A DNA stretch of 64,000 nucleotides from Adiantum capillus-veneris (lineage: Eukaryota; Streptophyta; Polypodiopsida; Polypodiales; Pteridaceae), in contig CM043943.1 in assembly GCA_014529385.2 (NCBI GenBank), positions 103,574,355 through 103,638,354 on the forward strand. Direction: 5' to 3'. The number at the start of each line of letters is the position of its first letter. Position 1 is the first letter of the stretch. Shown here in pieces: positions 51,028 through 62,339 of the stretch. Both the position numbers and the translations under genes were made by a program. The notes beneath the pieces are model-generated. The model made no database searches. It was not told the origin of the DNA and saw only the letters and a program-made list of their open reading frames with translations.

Positions 51028-52337
51028 ACGGGAGATGTTAACAGTAATTGACCAAGCTAACACTGAGACCCTAGGTTTCCTCTGCCCAACTTTCGACGTA
51101 GCACTTTTGGTATGGGGCCAAAATTTGTATTTTTGTTTCAACCCTCACGAGATAGCTGTTTTCAAAATAGTGAGAGGGAGCTTACTAACCAAATTACAAA
51201 TTTTGGTCTCTGGTACGTTATATTATTTTTGCAGAGGTATTTATTTGATTCTGGTTTATTGGAGATCCTCATCACTTAATTTTCTCAATTCACAGTATGT
51301 TGGTTTTCAACCTTGCATGGAATCAACAATCTGAGGTAGCCATTTTGGACTCATGAGTCATGACTGTTAGTCGTGCTTACCTCGAAGTCCACTTCCCTGA
51401 TAGAAGTCATTGATTGGTTTCAACGAGTCAACATGGACACGACAAAAGTTTTACTTTTAGATTACAACAAAAGTAAGTGTTTCTTATCTTGCTATTCTTC
51501 AATATTTTGTATACTATGAATAGAAAACTAATTCCTTGTTTTGTGCAATCAGTTCACAATAGAGCCGCTGTTGGACTAAACATTGAGTGCAAGCATTGCT
51601 ACCTTGCAAATTCTGTGCATGGTTTTCATGGGAATGTTCAAAGGTACATAGTTACTTGTTTCGTGATTTTGCAATTTTGATGCAATGTATGGTCACCATA
51701 TGCTATGTCTTGCAGGTCTGTTTAGAAACTTGTTGCTTCATGGGAAGCATTGACCCAAGATAGTGTTTGGAAAGATATGCTGATTTTGAGTTGCAACGTC
51801 CCAAAACAAGATGACGAGCATTCTTGTGGAACGCATTTATGCTAAGGAGTGTAGAAGTGTAAATGCAATGTTTGCTTTTGTATTCCTTTCACACATGAAT
51901 TCTCAGAATTACATATCAAAGCTAGGGAATTTATTTGCAGGTAAGGAACCTGGTAGATTATTCAAATGTCCCTGTGGAGGCATTTAGGATGACGATGATC
52001 TAGAATATGATCAATCTTGTAGAGACACGTCCTCTAAGAGTCGTCGATGCATTTGTCATGCCAGCACCACGACCACAAACTCAGCCTCCACCTTGGAGGT
52101 ACAAAGCACAGCCTCAACCAACCACAGACCAAGCGCCTGGACATGCCTCCCCTCGTGTTTTTGGCCACTCAATATCTAGTCTTTTTGGTGATACCCAATT
52201 TTTTTACTGAGGAAGACAATGCCACTGCACAATCTTTTCCTCAATGCCAAACCCCTCACCCAACCCATAGACCGTCACCTGAGCCTTTACATTTCAGTCA
52301 TGATAATCAAGCCCAAGAGAGCTTCCCTCAATTGTAA
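51028..52337 (+). pseudogene. Exon-like pieces resembling an Ulp1 (C48) peptidase end
   Basis: Plus-strand pieces separated by plausible introns. VLLLDYNKS ends near 51472 at a GTAAG. RAAVGLNIECKHCYLANSVH (about 51560-51620) ends at GTACAT. After a CTTGCAG, KLVASWEALTQDSVWKDM and SCNVPKQDDEHSCG (about 51728-51830) resemble the Gln...Cys-Gly motif of Ulp1 peptidases. After TTGCAGGTAAGG, VRNLVDYSNVPVEAFRMTM leads into a Pro/Gln-rich tail (52007-52337; MPAPRPQTQPPPWRYK). Stops occur in several pieces. The catalytic His is not identified, so the call is tentative. Such peptidases cleave SUMO and are carried by some plant DNA transposons. It follows the histone-like ORF closely. Confidence 0.33.
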
Positions 52338-52446
52338 ATGAAAGCTACTAATCAATGGATTTAATTGGACATCACAATGTACATTATTAAACCCAATGTA
52401 AAGACAAGTTGAGTCAATTTTGAAAAGAAATTATTCTGAGACTTTA

Positions 52447-53600
52447 TTAACAATGCATTTTTGCATCAATAGCTTTCTTTGATATTTGCAGTTCAGAGCA
52501 ATGTGATATACTGTGTGAGTTGCCTTCGTTAATCAAGAGTTGCATTGCACTAGAAACAGTTGGCCATCCTTTATCTCTACGCACAATGTCTTCTTTTCCT
52601 TTCTCTAAGGCACATGTACAACAGTTAATCAAACAGTTCGATTAGACTAATATTTTGTGATGATAACCAACAGGAAAATAAGTAACACATCATTAATGTT
52701 TACATATAAAACATACTACCTTGCGCATGTTGCACTAGAAAAGAAATTTTGGAGGCAGGCTGAGGTCAACCTCGTTCTCTAAATCCTTGTGCACTTGTCG
52801 TAGTGTCACATTGCCTCGAATGCTAAAAATAGTTAGCAGATGAGGTCCACACCATAAGGTCTCAAGCATTCTCAAAGGATTATTTAGGTCATTAGTTAAA
52901 TCGTGGTCCAAAGCTACCAGATGACCATTCACTCGATGCCACCTTATGTAGTGGAAGAAAGCTATGAAATTTTGAGAAGCTATCATGCACTTACACAATA
53001 TAGACTTCTTATTTACCTTGCATAAGATGCCTTAAGAATCATGGAAATCCCAAAATTCATCCAAAAAATCAAGGCATTGCTATGTCTTGCAGAGTAGCAT
53101 AGTTTTAGTCTTCCTAATCTCTTCATCATGGAAAAAGTCAATGAACACATGCATGGGCATGATGATTGAAACATGACCAGTCGACTAGCAATATTTGGTC
53201 TTAAGCACTTTTATATTTCCTACTGGAGCTTTAGTATGAAACATTCAGAGGTTTCAGATGAAGGGACTCCCCACTCTGGACTGTCCTTTGAAGGAACCGG
53301 GAGATATTCTAGAGTCATTATAAAAGTGGTCGAAGAAGAAATCCCCCCTTGCAACCAACACTCTTCTGGCGCTAGTGTTATAAAGTAGCTCTCCCACAGT
53401 TGCATGGAATGCATCAAAAGTGCCAATAATGCAATCCACTGGCTGCCAATCTTCTTTGTTGAAAGGATAAATATTTGCAACTGGCAGGTTAAACACACAA
53501 TACACGAGCGAAGAGTAAAATCTATTGTGGATGTAGGAAAACTTACAATTTGGTCAGTTTGTTGGAAATCTTATCGGCGTTGTTTGTAGATGCAACTATG
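52447..53600 (-). pseudogene. Unidentified coding remnant
   Basis: Minus-strand pieces. LPVANIYPFNKEDWQPVDCI, then IGTFDAFHATVGELLYNTSA, then RRVLVARGDFFFDHFYNDSR (53490-53300, open for 83 codons). VFIDFFHDEEIRKTKTM (about 53140). A segment open for 87 codons (52998-52735; FIAFFHYIRWHRVNGHLVAL, then NEVDLSLPPKFLF). Lastly 52632-52447. Composition is protein-like but no domain is recognised. Stops and frameshifts are present between pieces. Confidence 0.28.
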
Positions 53601-54372
53601 AGTGCATATATGCATGTTCAATGAGAACCTTTTTGACTGTTTTCCCCGTTTGTGATAAGAAAAAGTTTTTCACCCTATCTTTATAACTATTTACAAACTC
53701 ATTGCCCGTGCGCTTTCGGGTATCTGCAGGAGAAGCCAACTTCCAAATGTAATGGTTGTGAAAAGCCATCAACCTTTGTCCAAATTGAAACTGTCAAAAT
53801 TTTTGACAGACTTAATACTTGCGGATGGTCGTCGAGGTCTTCTGTTCTCCATTAGTGATTCTTTCTATGGCAATATGCACAACACAAATGTGAGAGGGGG
53901 AGTGTTTTTGAGCGCAAAAATAATACAGTCAAATGCGAGAAAAATAGTTAGTCGAGCGCAAATGAATGAGAATGAGCGAGAATAGTATTAAGTCTCTCCT
54001 ATTGAAAAATTATAGACAACTGCATTGAGTGTGAGTTATGGTAGATTTTTCCTATATTTGGTCCTAACAAGAAAGATTCAAGGAAATCAAAACATATACT
54101 AGTGTTAAGGTTTTTTATGCAACTAAAAGTTGTTTTTTGAAGATGCTGAAATTTGAGATAAAAACAAGGAAAATTTGAGCTACTGTTATGGTAGCCCGCC
54201 ATCCATTGGTTGCGTTGCATTCTCTCTCTAGCGCTAAAAGGACCAAATTTAGTCCAAACTTTCCCTAATGTTAGGGTTGGTTCTTTCTAATATTTAGAGA
54301 GATCGAGAGACAACTCAAGGTTTGATATGAGCTTGAGGATACTTTGTACAGTTCTTCAAGATTTCAATACAT
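53601..54372. other. Noncoding interval
   Basis: No supportable gene. Short plus-strand open frames near 53652-53985 are not family-like. Confidence 0.4.
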
Positions 54373-54548
54373 ATCCCCACTCACAATCGTGAGTTTGAAA
54401 AAAAAGGTTAATTTCAATTAAAGTATTTTAAATTAAAGTGTGGTTCCCATCATTTTTTAGTAGTTTTTTTGGTATGCTTTCTATAAAAAATCAACTTGTT
54501 TAAGGCATACTTTTGTTTTTCAAAACTCACAATGGTGAGTGAATTATA
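54373..54548. mobile_element. MITE, copy B
   Basis: About 176 bp. Left end CCCACTCACAATCGTGAGTT followed by TGAAAAAAAA; right end TTTTTCAAAACTCACAATGG followed by TGAGTG. The ends are inverted repeats and each end is itself a near-palindrome (ACTCACAAT/GTGAGT). The same ends bound the element at 43597-43722. An ATAT-type target duplication is possible but not certain. Confidence 0.65.
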
Positions 54549-54589
54549 TTAGCATAACCAATGAATTCAAGTCATGGTCGATCCGGGCC

Positions 54590-55130
54590 ATGATGTCTTC
54601 CAACAACCATAGGTACATTGGATGATAGGGGAGGACCCTGTAACACTTAGAAAAAGGACCTCTAATAAAGCAAGGACCTAGAAATCTATCTGGTCATTGC
54701 AACATCAATATCCCTATTCCACTCATTAGAGTCCATCCATTTCCCTATGGTGACAAATAATTCCTTGATTTCTTGTATAATCTCACATCTAGGTGTTTCC
54801 AAAGTGTTCTCAAAAACTCAAAAATTCCTACTCTTCCACACGTGCTAGAAGTAGAAGAATCTGACAATCTGCATGCCAATGAGTAGCACCTGGATCTTAC
54901 AAACCATCCTACCGAGGAAAAGGTCATTCTTGAAGAATCCAATCTTCTAGGTCTTTTGCAGCCTTTTGTAGACTGTTCGACATTCCTTAAACTGGTGCAG
55001 GAGGTCCTTCCTAGCCATTTTGCATTGCAAGCATCTGTCACGACCAATACGTCTAACTTGTACCTTCACACCCATTGGTAAGGCCCCCTAGCACCTTCCA
55101 AAGAGACACCTTCATACTAAGAGGAAAATG
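54590..55130 (-). pseudogene. LINE ORF2 3' end (zf-RVT region)
   Basis: Read on the minus strand: KVSLWKVLGGALP-like, then MGVKVQVRRIGRDRCLQCK, then ARKDLLHQFKEC. This is the W-L-x-G...L..R.....CxxC...E...H.F..C zinc-binding region after the RT domain of plant L1-like LINEs, with one frame change in the first part. It continues as FKNDLFLGRMVCKIQVLL with stops. No poly(A) tail was recognised. Confidence 0.55.
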
Positions 55131-55706
55131 TGGGATTAGTGATTGACACCCATCTTGATTCTTGCCATTTCTTGCCCCATTGCTTATTCAAAAGGAAAAC
55201 CAAATCCTTCAAGATCATAAGGGTGTTTTACACTTCCTTTGTTTGTGTTTCTAAGAAATTCCTATTCTTGGGCCAGTGCCACTCCTTCCACTCGAAATTG
55301 GACTCACAAGAAGGTGGCCCACCTCTCTCAAGCTGATCCAAAGCTCTACTAGCCTGCAAACTTTCACTCCCACTGAGGTGGAATTAGGCCAATTGATCCT
55401 TTCCCACTTCTATTGCTACTATCTCAAAACTGGCACAAATCTCTTGTGGCCCTGTTGAGCTCCACCTCTATTCTAGTGTACTTTAGTATTTAAATGTTGG
55501 TTTACATGTTACCGCCGTTACCAAGTTGCTTTTCACAAAAATTCTTAGAAGGACAAGAAAAAAGCTGCCCTTCATGGCAAAGGTCCAAGTGGATGGTAGC
55601 CCTTCCCATGAGACAGGCGCTCTTAAAATTTTCCCTTCCGTAGGATGGGTAAGGGTGCTTGTCCATTTCTAGTCCTTCTTCCTTGCTTACAAATTGACAA
55701 GGCATA
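55131..55706. other. Interval without a clear gene
   Basis: May include more of the minus-strand LINE upstream of the zinc-binding region, but no motif is clear enough to call. Confidence 0.35.

Positions 55707-55734
<28 letters not shown>
55707..55734. repeat. Poly(C) tract, 28 C
   Basis: 28 consecutive C on the plus strand, preceded by GGCATA and followed by AATATATC. Confidence 0.9.
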
Positions 55735-55737
<3 letters not shown>

Positions 55738-55746
55738 ATATCTATT

Positions 55747-55817
<71 letters not shown>
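55747..55817. repeat. (TA)n(TG)n microsatellite
   Basis: About 17 bp of TA then about 55 bp of TG, 12 bp downstream of the C28 tract. Confidence 0.97.
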
Positions 55818-55820
<3 letters not shown>

Positions 55821-56224
55821 CATATACATATAAAAGATGAAAAACAAAAAAAAAACAAGGTGAAATTTCACTATGGCCTACATAAGGTTGAGACCGTGAG
55901 AAAAATATAATAATAAAAGTTTCTTTGTGAGAGGAAACAAGAAGGTGACGCTAACTTTTTAAAACATTTGTTATCACAAATAAATATTATGTTTTTTGTA
56001 ACAATAAACTATTTAGATTATAATATATTACAAAAACATTAAAAAAATGTTTGGAAAACCACTTGAAAGCATTATAGCAAATTTACGAAAGAAAAGGTGG
56101 AAGAGGCAAAGAAAGATTGTGTGTGACCCAATAATCAATGGCCCTTTTTAAAGAGAGAGGTACACAAAATTTCAACACCTCTCGCAAAGACCCTCCACAA
56201 TCCGATCCCCGCTCACACACAACC

Positions 56225-56225
<1 letters not shown>
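55818..56225. other. AT-rich noncoding interval
   Basis: No ORF or repeat of note. Confidence 0.5.

Positions 56226-56314
<89 letters not shown>
56226..56314. repeat. (GT)n(GA)n microsatellite
   Basis: About 38 bp of GT then about 52 bp of GA. Confidence 0.97.
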
Positions 56315-56316
<2 letters not shown>

Positions 56317-56320
56317 AGGG

Positions 56321-56404
56321 CTTTGACACCACTCTCAAACATCAAGAGAGGGCACCGCTCATCTTGACACCACTCTCAAACATCAAGAGAGGGCACCACT
56401 CATC
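56321..56404. repeat. 41-bp tandem duplication
   Basis: TTGACACCACTCTCAAACAT then CAAGAGAGGGCACC(G/A)CTCATC occurs twice in a row (from 56323 and 56364) with one difference. A third start, CTTGACATCGG, follows. Confidence 0.9.
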
Positions 56405-57586
56405 TTGACATCGGAGACTCTTGTCCGGTGGTGGGAAGCGACCACAACATCGATGATTCATTGTCAAAATTAGCATTGAGAAAGAATCAGCTCTTGGCTA
56501 GTCTCTGATATCCACTTGGTTTTTAGGCATTCTTCGACGAAACCTCTCATAACTTGGCGGATTTTAGACATCTGATCCCACCGACACGAGCGTTCTCACA
56601 GAAAAGTATTTTTTTGTGGAAGGCTATGCTTGCGACATGCATGAGTGAGGTACCTCTATCGAAGAGGAGTGACACCCGAAATTGGCACCGAGCACACCAA
56701 TTACACTCTACGACACAGTTTCTAGCTTTGACTTCTTTGGCGGCTATTCAACTTGCACATTTTTGTTTGGCATCCAAAATTGGCACTGACATTCCCATCC
56801 TACACCGACACGCAGGGCCCACACACACCAGTTTCTCCAGGTTTCCAAACACTCATATGCACAACGCATTTCAGGTGATTTTAACAACAGCTTCTTTGCA
56901 GAAAGATGCGTTGACAGATGTATATTTGTTTGAGCACACCTAGTGCTACTGAGCTCTTTTGAGAGCAGATATCTTTGTAGGGATACTTTTTTCTACACGA
57001 AACATTTCTTGGCGCCTGCTCGTGCACAGTCACTCATGTACGTTGAGTTGCGGACACTACCTATTGTACTTCGTGTGGAGCCATTTTTTAAAGGCTATTT
57101 TGGCCAATTTCTTGACCGTTTTTGAGATTCGGACCGGAAGAGACCTTTCTGAGACTGTGGCTAGGCGTTTTGTCTTTGCTTTAGCCTTAGGAGGGTCATT
57201 ACTTAAGGTTCTCTTTGAGCTAGGGTATTCTCAAATGTTGAGATACCTTCGGTGATGCAAGTAGCTGGAGTTCCCGTCTTACGATACCCTTGTCATAGGA
57301 TATGTATCTCAACATTTTCTTGCTTTTGACATCGAGTTGGCAGTCACACAAAAATGATTTTGGGAAGTTTATGCCCAATGTTTGTTTTGAGCAATTTATG
57401 CGCTTACCTTTGTCTTGTTGGGGTTGAGAGTTTGCTCCCTATAAAGAGGAGACTCTGTCGGTGGATTTTTTTCGTGTCCATTTTATGCATTCTTGGCACA
57501 TTTGGTTGTTCTTACATAGTGATTTTACTACATTTTTTTTGAGTTTTTACTCTTGCTATAGGGAAAACTCAGCCAAAATTATCCCC
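56405..57586. other. Noncoding interval
   Basis: Open frames of up to 129 codons (56554-56943) exist but have no recognisable features and may be chance. Possibly LTR or leader sequence of a retroelement. Confidence 0.35.
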
Positions 57587-58046
57587 ATTAGGAAGAGAAT
57601 GGGGTCTAGGAGGGCCTCTTTATTTGGCAGTTTCAGGAAGTCAAACCTTTAGTATTAAGGAAGTAATCAAAGGACAGCTTTTGAATTCAAACAGGCAAAA
57701 TGGCTAGTTTATTTGAATTAAAAGTTTCCCCCCAAAATGGAAATCAAAATCTAGCGGGTAAAACCATATCATGTAGTATATCTATGGAAAGAGATCGATG
57801 TGTAGGTTGAAAATCTATGATCTCCACTCAAATCAGAGATCAAATGTGAGAGTTATGGAAGGCCGAAAACTATAAAATCGTCCACCTCCTTTTTGGGGAG
57901 AAAAGTGTATCCTTTGACCAATCTTACACATCTCTTACAAACCCACCATTCTTGCACACATGGCATACACCTATTTGTTAAATGTTAATCATATCCATAA
58001 GCTCATGGAAAATAAAGAGGCCCTCTTACACCCCATTCTCTTCATA
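57587..58046. repeat. Inverted repeat pair enclosing ~390 bp
   Basis: Left arm GAAGAGAATGGGGTCTAGGA continuing GGGCCTCTTTATTT (57592-57625). Right arm is the reverse complement with two or three mismatches (58010-58043). The right arm lies in the leader of the copia gag at 58094, so the left arm may be a flipped fragment of the same leader. Confidence 0.75.
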
Positions 58047-58093
58047 ATGCCAAAAAATCTTCCATAAAGTTTTTGGCCACATTCTTTTGAGTC

Positions 58094-59122
58094 ATGGCTG
58101 CGAGTAGTGCTTCCAAAAGAGAAGAGTACTACATCAAAAATTTTGATGGCACAAACTTTGCTATTTGGTGGCATCATATGCAAGATGTTGTAATCAAACA
58201 TAGGCTTGATAGCACCCTTGCCTGAAAGAAAAGAGAATGCGTACACTGATGAACAATATGAAGACTTGAATGAGCGTACCATGGCAACCATTTGCATGCA
58301 CCTTGGTGAATCCATTTAATTTACTATAATGGATAAGACCAATGCTGAAGATTAATGGGATGCTCTTTGTGCAACATGGGATGGCAACAATGCCTCGAAC
58401 AAGGTTTTATTGATGAAGAAGCTTATGGGCATGAATATGAAAGAGAGATCTAATGTTAGTTCTCACTTGAACAAGTTCAACAACATCTTTTCATAGATTA
58501 CTTCAAAAGGTCTCAATTTTGGTGATGAAATGAAAGCCATTTTCTTGCTATGTTTGCTACCGTCGTCATGGGATACCTTCAATACATCCATAAGCAATTC
58601 TGCACCTAATGGCAAGCTAGTTTTCAACAATGTTGCTAGTGCACTGCTCCTTGAGGAGATTCAATGTCAATCTCTTGATGCAAGCGGGCATGGTGATGTG
58701 TATGTGGCTAGTGGAAATCATGACAAGCAAAGATAGCGTATTCATAGCCGCGGTCATTCTCAGGATTGCAGGAAAGTTCGTAGCAAGATTGCGGCAAAGA
58801 CACGAGAAATGTTGAGTGTTAGTACTACCATAAAAAGGGACAATTGAAGAAAGATTGTCGCACATTGCAGCGTGACAAGGGTAAATACAAAGTGAAGTCT
58901 GACAAACCTAAAAGCATTGTAAAAATTGAAGAAATTAATGTGGTTGAGTCTCTAGCCATTGACACAGTTTCTGACGTGCCAAATGATGTGTTGATTTTCA
59001 CATCTGATTTGAGTCTTGATGCATTGTTAGCTCTTGACAAGTGTTATGTAGCACAGAATTGGATTTCCAACTCAGGTGCTAGCTTTCACGTGACTCGTCA
59101 CATGGAGTGGTTTTCTACATAA
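58094..59122 (+). pseudogene. Copia gag and protease start, degenerate
   Basis: ATG at 58094 gives MAASSASKREEYYIKNFDGT, then NFAIWWHHMQDVVI, then a stop and frameshift near 58225. Gag continues KVLLMKKLMGMNMKERSNVS and FLLCLLPSSWDTFNTSI (58400-58580). The zinc knuckle is reduced to HKKGQLKKDC with its first Cys pair damaged. The protease site reads WISNSGASFHVT: Asp of DSG is replaced by Asn, which would abolish catalysis even if translated. All parts match copia gag-pre-protease order. Confidence 0.82.
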
Positions 59123-59418
59123 ACTTCCACACATGGCACAATGAAGCTAGACAATTCTTGATATATGCGGTGTGGGTAGCATTAAGTTTTCTATGTGTAA
59201 TGGCACTTATTTTATGCTGCACAATGTCAGGCATGTACCCAAATTGACAAAGAGTTGGACAACTGGATGATTTGGGTTACACTACCACATTCGCTCATGG
59301 TTCTTGGATTATCAAGACACAAAATTTGGTCATGCTTAAAGGCCATATTTCTAGCTCATTGTACTCACTTTATGTCTCTTCCATGAAAGAGAATTCTATT
59401 TGTATAGATGAGCTTCTG

Positions 59419-60178
59419 TCTACAGAGTTGTGGCATAGCTGGCTAGGTCATATGACTAAGAAGGGAATGAAAGTCTTGTAGCATTTTGGTTATATCTTTG
59501 TGTTAGATTACTCTAAATTCTCATTATGTGAGCATTGCATATATGGCAAATAGACTAGGTTGACATCAGCACCTTTTGACAAGGATTTAGGGAGTCCTCT
59601 AGATCTTGTTCATAGAAAATTTTGTGGACCTATGCTAGTCAAGTCTCTAGGGGGAGCATTATCCTTCTTGAAATTCATAGATGACTCTACTAGAAAGGTG
59701 TGGGTTTACCCCTTGAAGTAGAAGAGCGATGTCTTTAGTGTCTTTCTCAGAAGTTCTTAATCAGGTAGAAAGCTTAAAGCTTACAAAGTGACAATGGAGT
59801 CAAGTACATCTCCTTAGAGTTCAAGGAATTTTGTAGTAAACGAGGCATTAGAAAACAGTTTACCATGCCTTACACACATTTACCAAAATTGGTGTGGTTG
59901 AGAGGATGAATAGAACCATTCAGGAACGTGTCACTTCTATGTTGTCTATGGCCAACTTACCTCAAATGTTTTGGAGAGAAGTTGTTACGATGATTGCTTA
60001 CTTGATCAATCGGTCACCTAGTACACCACTAAAGCACAAGGTTCCACAGGAGGTGTGGACAGGCAAAGAGCCCAATTATGATAGATTATGTATATTTGGG
60101 TATGAGGCATTCTCACATGTGCCAAAAGCGCTTAGAGAAAAGCTAGAGCAGCTCATAGGTGATATTCAACTAGTCTAA
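59419..60178 (+). pseudogene. Copia GAG-pre-integrase and integrase, degenerate
   Basis: TELWHSWLGHMTKKGMKVL, then after a stop SLCEHCIYGK and [17 protein letters not shown] (59665-59715, first core region), then a damaged middle part. It is open again at 59894-60178 with ERMNRTIQERVTSMLSMANL, MFWREVVTMIAYLINRSPST and RLCIFGYEAFSHVP. Typical copia integrase order with several stops. Confidence 0.82.
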
Positions 60179-60400
60179 AATGCATAGAAAGCCAATGAAA
60201 GAAATTGAGTATTGCAGAGTACAATTTGAGGATGTTGCCTCACCACCAATTACACAGAATGTTGGACATGCTAGTGATGCGCCTTCCACTAGTACACACA
60301 CACACATGTTGCTCCAAGGAGAGAGAAACAATAGTCAGGCACTTTAGATATCTACTTGTACATCTCGTGCACTTTAGTGCTGTGAGTCAGGATTAGACAT

Positions 60401-61950
60401 TTGCTAGTCACTGACTACAGTGAACCCACTTGCTACAAAGAGGCCATTCAAATGGACGACATCGTGAAGTGGAAAGAGGCTATACAATTTGAGTATAACT
60501 TGATCTTAGGAAATGAAACTTGGGAATTGACAAAGTTACCTGTGGGTAAAGTGGCATTGCCATGCAAATGGGTGTACAAGAAGAAGTATATCACAAATGA
60601 ACTTGAGCCTAAGTATAAGGCTAGATTGGTTGCTAAAGGATTCAATCAAACAAAAGGCATGTATTTCAATAAAATCTTTTCCCCCATAGTCAAGATGACT
60701 ATGCTGCATCTTGTGCTTGGTATAATAGTCATTGAGGACATGGAATTGGTCCAAATGGATGTGAAAACATTTTCTCATGGGTATCTTGAAGAGGATGTCT
60801 ACATGAAACAACAAGAAGGTTTTGCGATAAAGCCTAGGAAGCCAACACGGGTAGAACTGGTGTGTAGACTCAAGAAAGATTTGTATGGGTTAAAGAAAGG
60901 CTCAAGGCAATGGTACATAAAGTTCGATAAGTACATTCAGTCCGAGGGTTATGTATAGAGCCAAGAAGATCACTGCTTGTACACAAGGAGGTTGAATGGT
61001 GGTTCCCTCATCATTCTGATTTTGTACATGGATGATATGCTCATAGTCGAGAAGTCAAAAGCTGACATTGCACTTCTCAAGGATGTCTTAAGCAAGAAGT
61101 TTTCTATGAAAGATTTGGGTGATGGACATCATTTTCTTGGTATGCATATCAAGAGAGATTGCAAACGTGATATACTTGAACTCTCATAGGAAGAGTATAT
61201 TCACAAGGTCTTGCAACATTTTAATATGCAAGGGGGGAAATAATTGAGTACCCCAATGGCTGCATATAAAAAACGTAGCAAGCATGATTGTCCCAAATCA
61301 GATGCAGAAATGGTAGAGATGGCAAAGGTGTCGTATTCTTTGGGAGCAGGCAGTCTCATGTTTGCCATGGTTGGCACATGGCCAAGAATTGCATATGTAG
61401 TGGGAGTGGTCAATAGGTTTATGGAAAATCTAGGCAGAAAGCATTGGGAAGCAATGAAGCACATCTTGAGATACATCGAGGGCTAAACTAGAAAGTGCTT
61501 ACGCTTTGAGAATAGTGATGCATCCATAGTTGGATACAGTGATTTAGATTATGCAATTTGTGTGGACACTAGGAGATCCACATCTCGCTACATTTTCTTA
61601 TTCGCTAGAGCGGCAGTTTCAAGGACATCATGTCTCCCAAATTTCACTTCCTCTTCCACCACTCAAGCAGAGTATGTTGCAGTTTCCACTTCCAATAAGG
61701 AAGTTGTGTGGTTATCTTGTCTAGTGGGAGACCTTGGTATACACTAGACTCCAGTGCTACATTGTGACAATCAGAGATTGTGTTAGCAAAGAACCCCATG
61801 TTTCACTTCAATTCAAAACACATAGAGGTCAAGTATCATGTGGTACGGATATTTTGGCTAGCAAATGCATTGAGTTATCCAAAGTTCACATGGATGAAAA
61901 CCCAATGGATGCTCTAATGAAGAACTTATCCTTAGAGCCATTCACACATT
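60401..61950 (+). pseudogene. Copia reverse transcriptase and RNase H, degenerate
   Basis: 60401-60958 is open for 185 codons: PCKWVYKKKYITNELEPKYK, ARLVAKGFNQTKGMYFNKIF, LKKDLYGLKKGSRQWYIKFD. After a stop, 60977-61189 has the catalytic LYMDDMLIVEKSKADIALLK. 61244-61486 has LMFAMVGTWPRIAYVVGVVN. RNase H follows: DTRRSTSRYIFLF and TTQAEYVAVSTSNKEVVWLS (61562-61747), then in another frame ENPMDALMKNLSLEPFTHCI (to about 61960). The YMDD catalytic motif is intact; the stops at 60956 and 61187 and later frameshifts are disabling. Confidence 0.88.
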
Positions 61951-61953
61951 GCA

Positions 61954-62049
61954 TAGAGACAATGGGTGTAGGTGAATCTATGGTCATGCTTCCCATTTGT
62001 ATAGAGACAATGGGTGTAGGTGAATCTATGGTCATGCTTCCCATTTGTA
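61954..62049. repeat. 48-bp tandem duplication at the end of the copia element
   Basis: TAGAGACAATGGGTGTAGGT and the following 28 bp occur twice in a row without a mismatch that I can see. It spans the end of the pol frame. Confidence 0.93.
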
Positions 62050-62115
62050 TAGTTGTATATAATAGCCTCTACATGCTTTAGCTACTTGGGCCACGTTGGC
62101 CTTCAAGTGGGATAT

Positions 62116-62339
62116 TGTAAGGGTTTTAGGCCAAGTGGCTGCCTAAAGGCAATGGCCGGCCACCCATATTGATTATTTGTTATAATTCCAATAAGGAGTT
62201 GAGAGTATAATACTCTCAAGTGCTCCACCAAGCTACTGTGTACAATGTCTTCTCCTTCCCCCTTCTCTCCTTCCCTCTCTTGCATCTTGCACTCCCATCT
62301 CCACAACCATTAGTGGACTCTCACTGAGAAAATTACCTG
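62116..62339 (+). repeat. Probable 3' LTR of the decayed copia element
   Basis: Begins TGTAAGGGTTTTAGG after the polypurine-like AAGTGGGATAT. It contains short hairpins (GGCTGCCTAAAGGC; AATGGCCGGCC) and a CT-rich end. Its end is uncertain, somewhere before the LINE sequence at about 62340. No second copy in the window. Confidence 0.5.

Larger units (their letters stand above)
58094..62117 (+). mobile_element. Ty1/copia element, heavily decayed; 5' LTR not found
   Basis: Plus-strand copia order gag, protease, integrase, RT, RNase H, followed by a polypurine-like AAGTGGGA (62106-62113) and a TGTAAGGG LTR start at 62116. No matching 5' LTR is seen upstream of the gag start. Almost every domain has stops or frameshifts, and the protease and integrase sites are altered. 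Confidence 0.85.

Noticed and set aside
56554-57255. Overlapping open frames of 60-129 codons as a gene
   Set aside because: No conserved motif, no consistent frame and no splice logic; probably retroelement leader or chance.
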